DNA of 64,000 nt from Porphyromonadaceae bacterium (GTDB lineage Bacteria > Bacteroidota > Bacteroidia > Bacteroidales > Dysgonomonadaceae): assembly GCA_022840285.1 (NCBI GenBank), contig JALHIE010000027.1, positions 20,858 to 84,857 on the forward strand. Direction: 5' to 3'. Positions 18,401 to 26,783 of the stretch are shown here, in pieces. The notes under the pieces were generated by a model that saw only the letters and a program-made list of their open reading frames with translations, had not been told where the DNA came from and did not search any database. Position numbers and translations under genes: made by a program. Every line of letters starts with the position of its first letter. Position 1 is the stretch's first letter.

Positions 18401-18408
18401 TATATTTG
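18401..18408 (+). promoter_or_regulatory. TAnnTTTG promoter box
   Basis: TATATTTG lies 19 bp before the ATG at 18428, separating the DUF3298 gene from the cyd operon. Confidence 0.55.
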
Positions 18409-18427
18409 CATACGTTTTTTTTAACAG

Positions 18428-19336
18428 ATGAGACGAAAAGTATTCGTGTTTTCATTCTTTACGGCGGTTCTGGTCTCTTCACTCTTCTTCTCCTGCAACC
18501 AGGACAAGAGAAGTTTGTTTAAGGCCGACAACGGGGTAGAGTTTGATACGATAAACATAGAAAAGAAATACTTTCTGGATGATAATCCGGAAAATCCCTC
18601 GTGTAACCTGAAGCTGACTTTTGTTTATCCGGAAAGCATTGCGAATTTCGATGCGCGGGCAGCCAGAAGTGTTTTTCTAAGGACGGTGATCGGTCCGAGC
18701 TACGACAGCTTGTCCGCCAAGGAAGCCGTTGACAGGTACATTCGTAATTACATCGGGAACTACCGGAATGACGCCGGGATTTACCAGATCAACAAACCTT
18801 TGCAGGAACATGTCGGAAACAGATCAGACGGCCCGTATGTTGCCGATGAAGAGCTCGATTATCTTCCCGAGGTGTTCTATTCCTATTACGAAACCCTTTC
18901 CGATTCCATCGTGTACAACCAGTACGGCATTATCTCGTTCCAGGTGAGACAAGTGAACAACAAGGGTGGCCGCATGTCGTACGAAACCGTCAGGAACTAC
19001 GTGCTTGACTTGTCGAGCGGTGAACTGATGACCGAGGGCGAAATTTTCTCCGCCGGTTACGATTTGGCGTTGCGTCCGATCCTGCAAAACTCGTTGCTGG
19101 AAGCAAACGGCGTGAAGTCCATCCAGGAGCTCGAAGACCTGGGCTTTTTCGGTATCGACGAGATCGTTCCGAACAAGAACTTTCTCATCACCGATAAGGG
19201 GATAACCTACACGTTCAATAAGGGAGAGTACTCGGCTTACCAGCTTCAGGTCCCGCAGGTTTTTATCCCGTATGCGGCTGTCCGTTCCCTGTTGCGTGAG
19301 AATTCCGTTGTCTCAAAATTAACCCGGCTGAAGTGA
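18428..19336 (+). CDS. DUF3298/RsiV-like lipoprotein
   Basis: 302 residues with a lipoprotein signal (FFSC near residue 22). The later half has the DUF3298/DUF4163 features seen in RsiV-like proteins: NQYGIISFQV, YVLDLSSGELMTEGEIF, and the terminal GEYSAYQLQVPQVFIPYAAV. It is cell-surface or periplasmic with unknown ligand. Its stop overlaps the GTG start of rsmG, so the two are translated together. Confidence 0.85.
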   Translation: MRRKVFVFSFFTAVLVSSLFFSCNQDKRSLFKADNGVEFDTINIEKKYFLDDNPENPSCNLKLTFVYPESIANFDARAARSVFLRTVIGPSYDSLSAKEAVDRYIRNYIGNYRNDAGIYQINKPLQEHVGNRSDGPYVADEELDYLPEVFYSYYETLSDSIVYNQYGIISFQVRQVNNKGGRMSYETVRNYVLDLSSGELMTEGEIFSAGYDLALRPILQNSLLEANGVKSIQELEDLGFFGIDEIVPNKNFLITDKGITYTFNKGEYSAYQLQVPQVFIPYAAVRSLLRENSVVSKLTRLK

Positions 19337-19916
19337 GTGTCATCGATACATATTTCCCCTCGCTTTCCGGGAAGCAGAAAGAGCAGTTCGACGCCCTTTT
19401 TGATTTATACTCCGACTGGAACTCCCGGATAAACGTCATTTCCCGTAAGGATATCGATAATCTTTACCTCCACCACGTTCTGCATTCATTAGCCATTGCC
19501 CGGTTCATCCGTTTTCAACCCGGTACGTCCGTCATCGACGTAGGAACCGGCGGCGGGTTTCCCGGTGTGCCGCTGGCCGTGTTTGTTGCTGGACAGCATC
19601 GGGAAGAAGGTAAAGGTAGCCCGCGAGGTTTCGCAAGCCATCGGCCTGGAAAACGTGGACTTCATCCATTCGCGTATGGAGGACGAGAAGCGGAAGTTCG
19701 ACTTCGCAGTGAGCCGTGCCGTGATGCCGTTGCCTGATCTGGAGAAGATCGTGCGGAAAAACATCTCCTCCGAGCAGAGTAATGCCCTCCCCAACGGGAT
19801 CATCTGCCTTAAGGGCGGTAATCTGGCCTCCGAGCTGTCCCCGTTCAAGAACAAGGCGGAGGTGTTCTCCCTCAGCAGCTACTTCCCCGAACCTTTCTTC
19901 TTATTTTTGCAAACCC
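19333..19916 (+). pseudogene. rsmG: 16S rRNA methyltransferase G (RsmG), damaged
   Basis: RsmG methylates N7 of G527 in 16S rRNA. The first frame has the family start (YFPSLSGKQKEQF) and the SAM motif DVGTGGGFPGVPLAV. Then the frame changes at about 19583-19588, and the second frame resumes with LLDSIGKKVKVA, FDFAVSRAV and NALPNGIICLKGG. The residues normally between PLAV and LLDSIG (about eight) are missing. The C-terminus is also cut: after FFPEPFF-like residues the frame runs straight into the tRNA-Val promoter and through the tRNA to a stop at 19999. At least two deletions are needed to explain it. Confidence 0.88.
19902..19909 (+). promoter_or_regulatory. TAnnTTTG promoter box for tRNA-Val
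   Basis: TATTTTTG placed seven bases before the tRNA start, the usual position for a tRNA promoter in this phylum. It lies inside the run-on frame of rsmG, so the rsmG 3' end has been brought up against it. Confidence 0.6.
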
Positions 19917-19991
19917 GAATTGTTAGCTCAGCTGGTTTAGAGCGCTGCCTTGACAGGGCAGAGGTCGTTGGTTCGAATCCAACACAGTTCA
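19917..19991 (+). tRNA. tRNA-Val (anticodon GAC)
   Basis: A full cloverleaf can be drawn. The acceptor is GAATTGT with ACAGTTC, the D stem is GCTC/GAGC, and the anticodon stem is CTGCC/GGCAG around TTGACAG (anticodon GAC). The T arm is GTTGG-TTCGAAT-CCAAC and the discriminator is A. No CCA is encoded. An accessory region begins directly after it. Confidence 0.93.
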
Positions 19992-20001
19992 CTGCATAGC
20001 T

Positions 20002-21144
20002 TTACTTGTCTCCACGTGGATTCACAATCGTTCGTCGTTTAAATATCTCAATAATCTTTTCATCACTGTTAGACGAAAGAATTTCTTCCTCGGTGAACCA
20101 TGTAGAGATGATTTGTTGCAAGTTTGTACGATCAAAATCGTAGATCAAATAGATTTTCCCGTCGGAGGATTGTTGTCCGTCAGGATAGGAAACACCTAAT
20201 CTCTCATCAATTAATAGTCCTTTGGACCATGTTTTCCCGTCGTCTTTAGAAATAAACGCCATGAGATGTGAACGTCCGGTTTTAACAGCTACGGGTCCGT
20301 GTTTAACTAGCAACAGATTCCCCGATTGAAGTCGCCGGATAAAGAAGCGGCTACTGGTATGTTTTATTTTTGATGGATAAAGATCACTCCACGTCTTTCC
20401 TTTGTCGGACGAGAAACTTTCGCCGATACCGTATTTTGTACGGACCAGCATCCATAAGGAACCATCCTGTCGTTCAACAATCATATGTTCATCAAACTCC
20501 CTATCCTGGACAGGAACATTAACTGCACCCTGCAATGTCCAATTTTGTCCTTGATCCCTTGTAATATATACTTTGGCGCTGTTATCTGTATAACGCCACG
20601 TCGAAATCGGAAACAGCCACTCATCGTTGAGCAGAACAGTTGGTTTACACATCATTACTCCATCAGTTATTCTACAGGGTTTTCCCCAGTCGGTTTCTTT
20701 TTGTTCGCAATCCTCGGCTGTAATATACCAGACACCGTATCTGTTGCCTCCATGTCCTACATTTTGAGTCCAGAAGAGCCATAATTTTCCTTCAGGATCA
20801 ATCCAAACCTCCGGATCATAAGCTCGAACAGGGCCTTTTCCATCGGGGTCAATGACCAATACTTCTTCCCATATATAATCTTTTTTATTACACGTTGCCA
20901 ATACGATATAATTATTGGAATCCTCGCTTGGAGTTGTCCCCGAATACCATGTTGCCCACAACCTTCCACCCTGTGTTACCGCGATGCTTGGAATTCCGGT
21001 AAAACGGCGACTGTCGGAAGAATATCCACAGTAGTTACCAGGAGATTTAATAACTTTTGCTGTATTCAATTCAGCTTGTCCAAATCCATTTGTGACAGTG
21101 AAAATACAAAGTAGAATAATGTGTAAAAACCTGTAGCTTGCCAT
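20002..21144 (-). CDS. BNR-repeat sialidase-like secreted protein
   Basis: I start it at 21144, where a signal peptide begins (MASYRFLHIILLCIF, cleavage near FGQ). The frame stays open upstream only because it runs into a fragment of another gene. 380 residues form a six-bladed-propeller type sequence with Asp-box-like turns (TRDQGQNWT, SSDKGKTWS, SKDDGKTWS). FTGIPSIAV is in the place of the sialidase RIP motif, and the Arg is absent. It may therefore act on another glycan, or be a divergent sialidase. It ends 11 bp from the tRNA on the opposite strand. Confidence 0.75.
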   Translation of the reverse strand: MASYRFLHIILLCIFTVTNGFGQAELNTAKVIKSPGNYCGYSSDSRRFTGIPSIAVTQGGRLWATWYSGTTPSEDSNNYIVLATCNKKDYIWEEVLVIDPDGKGPVRAYDPEVWIDPEGKLWLFWTQNVGHGGNRYGVWYITAEDCEQKETDWGKPCRITDGVMMCKPTVLLNDEWLFPISTWRYTDNSAKVYITRDQGQNWTLQGAVNVPVQDREFDEHMIVERQDGSLWMLVRTKYGIGESFSSDKGKTWSDLYPSKIKHTSSRFFIRRLQSGNLLLVKHGPVAVKTGRSHLMAFISKDDGKTWSKGLLIDERLGVSYPDGQQSSDGKIYLIYDFDRTNLQQIISTWFTEEEILSSNSDEKIIEIFKRRTIVNPRGDK

Positions 21145-21261
21145 ATTTATTTTTATTATCAGTAATGAATTCAATGAATCGCAACTCAGGATCAGTGTTT
21201 CGGATGATCTCAAGCCCGGAATGGAGTGGGGGAACTTTTCTGCCAGCTCTTCAGGTTCCTT

Positions 21262-21340
21262 GGCCTCTTCCCGGAGCTTGACGTCCTGTTCCGGTAAAGC
21301 GCAAAACGAGATTTCTTTGTACCCGTCGATGGAGACTTTC
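21262..21340 (-). repeat. Gene-fragment repeat copy A
   Basis: Minus-strand codons read VSIDGYKEISFCALPEQDVKLREE. The same fragment recurs near 21894, 24108 and 25488. It abuts the 5' side of the sialidase-like gene. Confidence 0.8.
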
Positions 21341-21647
21341 ATCAATAAACACGCTGCTACAAACTTAAGAGAAAAAAATCGAATAGTCTCAAATCAATCA
21401 AATAATTTTAATCCCTTACTAACCGGACAGAAAACCCGCTAATCAAGTAGCTGTCCCCTCCGTTCAAGCTGGTTGTTGGCAGCGACTTGATTCTATTCTC
21501 ATTCCGCTAGTGAATCTACAAACTTACCAAACATCAAAATCTTCTCACTGTTTGCTTTACAAATGCAACCGGACTTTTACACACAGTTAATGATTTTGTC
21601 TAACCAGGAATAATCTTACAAAAGTGACGAAGAACCTAAAATATTGT

Positions 21648-21893
21648 TCTTTTTTGGTAGTTTTAACTACATTCACTACATTTGTGCAAAACAGAAATCG
21701 TATTTCCAGCGGTTGCCATTTTAGGTCCAAGTCAATGCGGAAAGTCCACCTTAGGCTTTTGGAGTGCTATAGAAACCACAAAACCGGATAAAACACATGT
21801 TGTTTCTCCCGTGTCAGCATCTTATCCATTTAAAAATGATGTGGAAGTTTGTGGGTTGAGTGATCTTTTGAAAAAAGTCGTATAAATATAATC
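21648..21893 (+). pseudogene. Internally deleted copy of the AAA/DUF4143 ATPase gene
   Basis: Promoter, start region and 3' end match the intact gene at 24255-25489, but two internal pieces are missing. The first loss removes everything between two GTATTT hexamers, including the start codon. The second joins the Walker A region (GPSQCGKSTL) directly to the last 55 or so codons (GFWSAIETTKPDKT... VCGLSD). What remains is a 68-codon frame (21682-21885) with no ATG, so no product is expected. Confidence 0.85.
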
Positions 21894-21933
21894 TGATCTC
21901 CCCGGAGCTTGACATTCTGTTCCGGCAAAGCAC
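21894..21933 (-). repeat. Gene-fragment repeat copy B (short)
   Basis: Forty bases shared with copy D, ending abruptly after the GCAAAGC core. It follows the deleted ATPase copy just as copy D follows the intact one. Confidence 0.75.
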
Positions 21934-22018
21934 CATTCAAACTGAAAGATTACGAAGAATGGTACAATAAGTTGAACATTAAAAACAACAAAATTTATAT
22001 AAATTATTCGTATATATT

Positions 22019-22708
22019 ATGAAAAGTAATAAAAGACTTGTGAAACTACTTACATTTTTCATGTTGTTTTTCTGCATGAATGTATGGACAAACAATCCAG
22101 ACGAAAAATCATCAAATCACTTCACCATCATGGGGCTGGGAGATTCCATCACGCAAGGAGGAGAAGATGCATATCTATGTTCACTTAACCAGATGCTTGA
22201 TTCGGCAGGTTACTCCGTTGAATTTATTGGCCCAAACGTGAGGACATGCAACGGGCTGCCATTACATCATTGCGGTTTCAGCGGGAAGACAATCGAATTT
22301 CTCGAAGCCCGTATAGACACGATTTATCGAAAGTACCCTGCGGATGTGGTATTGCTCCATGCTGGGCATAATCATACCTATACCGAAAAACCTGTTACAG
22401 GAATGATTGCCGCATATAAATCGCTCATCTGTAAAATCAGGGAAATCAATCCCGATGCAAAAATTTTTGTTGCCCAGGTGATTCCAAGCGGAAAACTGCC
22501 CAAGTATTCTTACATACCCGAACTGAACCGCGAAATTGCCAAAATGGTCAGAAAACAGAACGACAAAAATGTTTTGTTAGTTGATCTGTCTCGCAATTTC
22601 GATTGGAAACGCTATACACATGAGGATATGGTACATCCCAACCATGCTGGTGTTGAAAAAATGGCTGGAGCATGGTACGCTGCGATACAAAAATATTTCA
22701 AGAATTAA
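22019..22708 (+). CDS. SGNH/GDSL-family secreted hydrolase
   Basis: 229 residues with an N-terminal signal-like helix (about 8-25). Block I is GLGDSITQGG (nucleophile Ser), a middle block is HAGHNHTY (block III-like Asn), and the catalytic Asp/His pair is in DMVHPNHAG. Such enzymes remove acetyl groups from sugars. Beside sialidase-type genes a sialate or glycan O-acetylesterase role is possible but inferred. No adjacent partner on the same strand is close enough to prove an operon. Confidence 0.82.
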   Translation: MKSNKRLVKLLTFFMLFFCMNVWTNNPDEKSSNHFTIMGLGDSITQGGEDAYLCSLNQMLDSAGYSVEFIGPNVRTCNGLPLHHCGFSGKTIEFLEARIDTIYRKYPADVVLLHAGHNHTYTEKPVTGMIAAYKSLICKIREINPDAKIFVAQVIPSGKLPKYSYIPELNREIAKMVRKQNDKNVLLVDLSRNFDWKRYTHEDMVHPNHAGVEKMAGAWYAAIQKYFKN

Positions 22709-22745
22709 TCCCTTGTTATCAGGAAAAAAACAGCAGGAAAAACAG

Positions 22746-22753
22746 TATCTTTG
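22746..22753 (+). promoter_or_regulatory. TAnnTTTG promoter box
   Basis: TATCTTTG about 90 bp before the serine hydrolase start. Confidence 0.5.
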
Positions 22754-22843
22754 CAAAACAATGATTATATACTATAAAATAACATGAGCGTTTGCTTTTA
22801 ATTGATTACTTCTGCACAATAAACCAATTATCATCATAAAAAC

Positions 22844-24064
22844 ATGAAGAAAACGATTTTTTTGCTGATTGCTGTGTTCTGTTTATCAGCTACAGTCAAG
22901 AATGAGCCGAAAGACTCCAAGACAAGTTATGCAAAAACAGTGCTGCAACCCTACGTGGACAGTGGTCAGTTGGCCGGTGCCATTAGTGTATTCTACAAGG
23001 ACGGCGTGCAGGAAACCTGCTGCATAGGCTATGCCGACGTATCAAAAAAGCGCCCAATAAAGATGGACAATGTATTCATGCAATGTTCACAGACAAAAGG
23101 CTTCTGCGGAGTGACAATCGCCAAGCTGGTGGAAGAGGGCCGTATTTCACTCGACGACCCTGTTTCAAAGTATCTTCCGGAGTTTGTGGAATTATGGGTG
23201 CTGGATGCAGCAAATGACAGTACCAAGACCCTTCGTAAGGCCAAGAACGTCCTTACCATCCGTATGGTGCTCAACCATACTGGAGGCTTTCCCTTCGAAA
23301 TTAGTGCCAAGCGCTCCGACGTCAGGGGTGGCGGATGGTCCGGAGGAGCTCCTCTTCGCCAGACAGCCTCCATCGCTGCCGCATCGCCCATCATGTTCGA
23401 GCCCGGTACCCGCGAGCTCTATTCCAATACGGGAATTGACATTGGTGCAGCTATTGTTGAGGTCGTCACAGGGATGAAGTGGGAGGTATATCTCAAGCAG
23501 GAGGTGCTTGATCCCTTGGGAATGAAGTCCACATGGTTCTGGCCTACCGACAAACAGCTTAAGAACAAGATAGAACTCTATGAGAACAAAGAAAATGCTC
23601 CAGCTGAGTGGCGTGAAGAAATGCCATGGCAGCAACGGCCTTATAATGACTCCCATGTATTTGCTTCTGCCGGTGCGGGTCTCTGGACTACCGCCAATGA
23701 CCAGCTGAAGTTCTATAAGATGCTGATGAATCTTGGCTTGGGAGAGAATGGCGTGCGCATCTTGAAAGAAGAAACCGTGAAGAATCTTCTCGCTCTTTCC
23801 ACCCGTCCCAAGGGTCTGGGCGGCTATTCCCTCGGCTTGTCAGCACCAGAACAGGACAGCGAAGACGCTTGGTTTGGTCATGGTGGTGCCTGGGGTACTA
23901 ACTGTTCCGTCAATTGGCACAAGAAAGAGCTTAAGCTCTGGGTGGTCCAATCCGCCGGAGGAGGACAGCCATGGCTTGCCGAAATCAGTAAAGCTGCCGA
24001 GAAGTTCTTCGCTCAACCATTAAGCAAATCTGGCGTTGATGCATATACTGGAAGGACCGAATAA
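22844..24064 (+). CDS. Class C beta-lactamase-family serine hydrolase
   Basis: 406 residues with a signal peptide (about 1-20). The family motifs are present: SQTK as the SxxK nucleophile site, YSNTG as the YxN site, and GHGGAWG as the third, KTG-like motif. VLNHTGGFP and EYLKQEVLDPLGM-type segments are typical of this esterase/peptidase group. The role may be an esterase, a D-aminopeptidase or a wall-modifying enzyme; the sequence does not decide. The gene is richer in G+C than the AT-rich neighbours, suggesting a different origin. Confidence 0.85.
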   Translation: MKKTIFLLIAVFCLSATVKNEPKDSKTSYAKTVLQPYVDSGQLAGAISVFYKDGVQETCCIGYADVSKKRPIKMDNVFMQCSQTKGFCGVTIAKLVEEGRISLDDPVSKYLPEFVELWVLDAANDSTKTLRKAKNVLTIRMVLNHTGGFPFEISAKRSDVRGGGWSGGAPLRQTASIAAASPIMFEPGTRELYSNTGIDIGAAIVEVVTGMKWEVYLKQEVLDPLGMKSTWFWPTDKQLKNKIELYENKENAPAEWREEMPWQQRPYNDSHVFASAGAGLWTTANDQLKFYKMLMNLGLGENGVRILKEETVKNLLALSTRPKGLGGYSLGLSAPEQDSEDAWFGHGGAWGTNCSVNWHKKELKLWVVQSAGGGQPWLAEISKAAEKFFAQPLSKSGVDAYTGRTE

Positions 24065-24107
24065 TTCATTTCATGAGTCGGCTTGAATGATATCCGTGTC
24101 AGACGGT

Positions 24108-24155
24108 CCTCGACATTCTGTTCCGGCAAAGCGCGAAACGAGATTTCTTTGTACC
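24108..24155 (-). repeat. Gene-fragment repeat copy C
   Basis: Forty-eight bases shared with copies A and D, placed just after the serine hydrolase gene. A second stretch at 24225-24253 resembles 25701-25737 downstream of copy D, so C looks like a deleted version of D. Confidence 0.75.
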
Positions 24156-24260
24156 ATCTTGCTTGATTTTTATTTGTTACAATCATAAGACTTCAATTCT
24201 CTTTATCCGGTTACAATAGTTTTCTTTTTTCCCTTTCCCTGGGAACAAAGCGGCTGTCTC

Positions 24261-24293
24261 TTTTGGTAGTTTTAAATACATTCACTACATTTG
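24261..24293 (+). promoter_or_regulatory. Promoter of the AAA/DUF4143 gene (TTTTGG and TACATTTG)
   Basis: TTTTGG at 24261-24266 and TACATTTG at 24286-24293 match the Bacteroidota -33 and -7 elements with good spacing. The same arrangement is duplicated at 21652-21684. Confidence 0.6.
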
Positions 24294-24319
24294 TGTAAAA
24301 TAGAAATTGTATTTATGAT

Positions 24320-25489
24320 ATGCAAAAACTGATCGACAGAAAAATAGAAACATTTGTAAAAGAGAATCTAAGCGTATTTCCTGCGGTTGTCATTTTAGGC
24401 CCAAGGCAATGCGGAAAGTCCACCTTGGTGAAGATGCTCTATCAAAATTCGAATGCCTATCTATATTTGGACCTTCAGAACCTGGATGACTTGAACAAGT
24501 TGAGAGAGCCTATGTTATTCTTCCAGGCTAATCAGGATGTAACAATTTGTTTGGACGAGATTCAGTTAGTACCGGAACTTTTTTCTGTCTTACGAAGTGA
24601 AATAGACCGTCACCGTCGTCCAGGACGGTTCATTTTGCTTGGATCTGCTTCGCAGGACCTTATACAGAAAACGTCAGAATCGCTAGCCGGAAGAGTCGGG
24701 CTTATTGAACTCACACCCTTTACAATTGAAGAAGTTGAGCAAAACATAGATTTTGAATTGAATAAGTTCTGGCTTCGTGGAGGATATCCTGATAGCTATC
24801 TCGCATCATCTGAACAAGGAAGTGTACTTTGGAGAGAAAATTTCCTTAGAACATATGTAGAACGGGATATTCCACAGCTCGGATTTCAAATTCCCGCATT
24901 GCAACTTCGTCGTCTGCTGACTATGTGTGCGCACAATCAAGGGCAACTTTTTAATTCGTCCAAATTGGGAGAATCGCTAGGTGTAACCTATCAAACTATT
25001 CGCCGGTATATCGACCTGATGGAACAGACCTTTATTATCCGTTCGCTACCGCCATTTGAAAAGAATATCAAGAAACGTCTGGTTAAATCCCCAAAAATTT
25101 TTGTGAGAGATAGTGGGTTATTACATAGGCTGCTACAAGTGGATGATTTCAATTCACTAATGGGCAACCCTGTTTTCGGATCATCTTGGGAAGGATTTGT
25201 AATTGAAAACATCATTTCTTCATTGAGAGATTGTAAGTTTTCTTTTTATCGCAGTGCTACAGGGGATGAGTTAGACTTGCTTATTGAGAGGGGTTCCCGA
25301 ACGATAGCGGTAGAATGTAAAGCCTCATCGGCACCACAGGTGACCAAAGGCTTTTGGAGAGCTCTAGAAACCACAAAACCGGATAAAACATATATTGTTT
25401 CTCCCGTATCAGCATCTTATCCATTTAAAAATGATGTGGAAGTTTGCGGGTTGAGTGATTTTTTGAAAAAGGTCGTAACTATAATCTGA
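24320..25489 (+). CDS. AAA ATPase with DUF4143
   Basis: 389 residues. Walker A is GPRQCGKSTLVK (about residues 26-37), Walker B is VTICLDEIQLV and sensor-like ILLGSASQDL follows. The C-terminal DUF4143 half (about 180-389) has FLRTYVERDIP, a winged-helix-like stretch, and a nuclease-fold-like end (SATGDELDLLIER, IAVECKAS). These ATPases are widespread, often multicopy and of unclear role. Its 3' end overlaps the start of the minus-strand gene fragment at 25488-25695. Confidence 0.9.
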   Translation: MQKLIDRKIETFVKENLSVFPAVVILGPRQCGKSTLVKMLYQNSNAYLYLDLQNLDDLNKLREPMLFFQANQDVTICLDEIQLVPELFSVLRSEIDRHRRPGRFILLGSASQDLIQKTSESLAGRVGLIELTPFTIEEVEQNIDFELNKFWLRGGYPDSYLASSEQGSVLWRENFLRTYVERDIPQLGFQIPALQLRRLLTMCAHNQGQLFNSSKLGESLGVTYQTIRRYIDLMEQTFIIRSLPPFEKNIKKRLVKSPKIFVRDSGLLHRLLQVDDFNSLMGNPVFGSSWEGFVIENIISSLRDCKFSFYRSATGDELDLLIERGSRTIAVECKASSAPQVTKGFWRALETTKPDKTYIVSPVSASYPFKNDVEVCGLSDFLKKVVTII

Positions 25490-25695
25490 TCTCCCCGGAG
25501 CTTGACATTCTGTTCCGGCAAAGCGCGAAACGAGATTTCTTTGTACCCGTCGACGGAGAACTTCAGCATTTTGTTTACGCTTTGGAGATTTGTGAATGCA
25601 AATTCACCGTGCTCATCGGTCATGGTTTCGTTGATCAGTACCGAGTCCGGCAGGGTGTAGACAGTTTTTATCTTGGCGCTCATGGGTATGATCAA
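25488..25695 (-). pseudogene. Fragment of a surface protein gene (repeat copy D)
   Basis: The minus-strand frame holds TLPDSVLINETMTDEHGEFAFTN-like residues, then FSVDGYKEISFRALPEQNVKLRG. The pattern is that of a carboxypeptidase-regulatory-like beta domain (T-D-x-x-G-x-F) found at the start of many Bacteroidota surface proteins. No signal peptide or continuation is present. It is the most complete of the four copies and probably the source form. Confidence 0.6.
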
Positions 25696-25858
25696 CCCGC
25701 TTTTTTCTTTTCACTGGAAACTAAGCGGCCGTCAGGTACATTTCCACCGGCCTTTTACGCAAATTGTTTTGTCTAACTTGGGACTGTCCTACAAAAAGAG
25801 AAGGTTACAAGGGTAAGAATTATTTTGATATAACAAACCAAATGTAAACAAAATTGTT

Positions 25859-25866
25859 TATTTTTG
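25859..25866 (+). promoter_or_regulatory. TAnnTTTG promoter box
   Basis: TATTTTTG 15 bp before the start of the antitoxin-like gene. Confidence 0.55.
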
Positions 25867-25881
25867 TAGAAAGAATTATTT

Positions 25882-26316
25882 ATGAATAATCTTATCGACA
25901 TAATAAAAGGTATTCATCCTGGGAAATTTATTGAAAGGGAATTGAAAAAGAAGCACCTCACTCAACGTGCGTTAGCTGATGAGACAGGTATTCCATTTCA
26001 AACTATTAATGCCATTATCGCAGGTAGGCGTAGTTTGACTACTAAGCAAGCCTTAAAAATAGATCAGATATTAGGGTATGAAGAAGGCTTTTTCGCTATT
26101 CTTCAAACTCACTATGATATTAAGCAATACAAGGAAAAAGATTTAGCTAGTATTTATACAGAAGCTCCCCACATTCGCAAATCTTTATTTTGGGATACTG
26201 ATTTCAATAAAATTAATTGGGCTAAATATAAAAATGCAGTTATCAAACGTGTTTTTGAAAGAGGAAGCAAAGACGAAATAGAAGAAATTACCCGATATTA
26301 TAATCTATCAAATTAG
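25882..26316 (+). CDS. XRE/HigA-like antitoxin with DUF6922-like C-terminus
   Basis: 144 residues. The N-terminal 75 residues are an XRE helix-turn-helix of the HigA type (IHPGKFIERELKKKHLTQ, then TGIPFQTINAIIAGRRSLT). The C-terminal 45 residues, beginning RKSLFWDTDFNKINW and including VIKRVFERG, resemble the DUF6922 domain that usually precedes an AbiEii-type nucleotidyltransferase toxin gene. No toxin gene follows, and no HigB lies upstream. It is an orphan antitoxin or regulator at the edge of the defence island. Confidence 0.7.
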   Translation: MNNLIDIIKGIHPGKFIERELKKKHLTQRALADETGIPFQTINAIIAGRRSLTTKQALKIDQILGYEEGFFAILQTHYDIKQYKEKDLASIYTEAPHIRKSLFWDTDFNKINWAKYKNAVIKRVFERGSKDEIEEITRYYNLSN

Positions 26317-26783
26317 ACAATGGCTATCAAATAACTCCCTTTATAGTCACTTTGCAGGTAACCGGTAATGGAAGGGCGAGTTTTGAGTTACCTGGAAAGA
26401 AAGTAGTACTTTCCTGATGGCCAGAAAAATCAAGAAGTAGTTACTCGGGTTTTTACGATCCTTCAAATTATAGGTATCTCTCACTGATAAGATTCACTGG
26501 AGTGATATCTTCAAAAAATCAAATATCAATAATGTCAATGAACGATTCGGTTATAGTGAACTGTGTTTATTTAATTTTTAATCGTTCACATTTTTAACGG
26601 ACAGTAGTGATTTGAATTGAGTTTTGATCGGAGAAACCATTGAGAATACTTATCAGATTACCACTCTCTAAAGAAAGCAACAAGCTTTGAAATGAAATTA
26701 TAATGTTGTATTTTTGAATTGAGATCTGGTATCTTTTTGGATGAAATAAACAAATTAAAAGAGTGCGGTAAAATTTAAACCTT
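26317..26783. other. Gene-free stretch before the SIR2 gene
   Basis: 467 bp with only broken short frames. One of about 50 codons ends near 26599 and has no recognisable start or family. No AbiEii-type toxin remnant could be recognised. TATTTTTG at 26709-26716 is the likely promoter box for the SIR2 gene. Confidence 0.5.

Noticed and set aside
21145..21345. N-terminal extension of the sialidase-like gene
   Set aside because: The in-frame extension encodes a fragment of another gene, and a proper signal peptide begins at 21144.
20002..26316. Insertion sequence or transposase behind the repeated fragments
   Set aside because: No DDE or serine/tyrosine recombinase gene and no terminal inverted repeats with target duplication were found.
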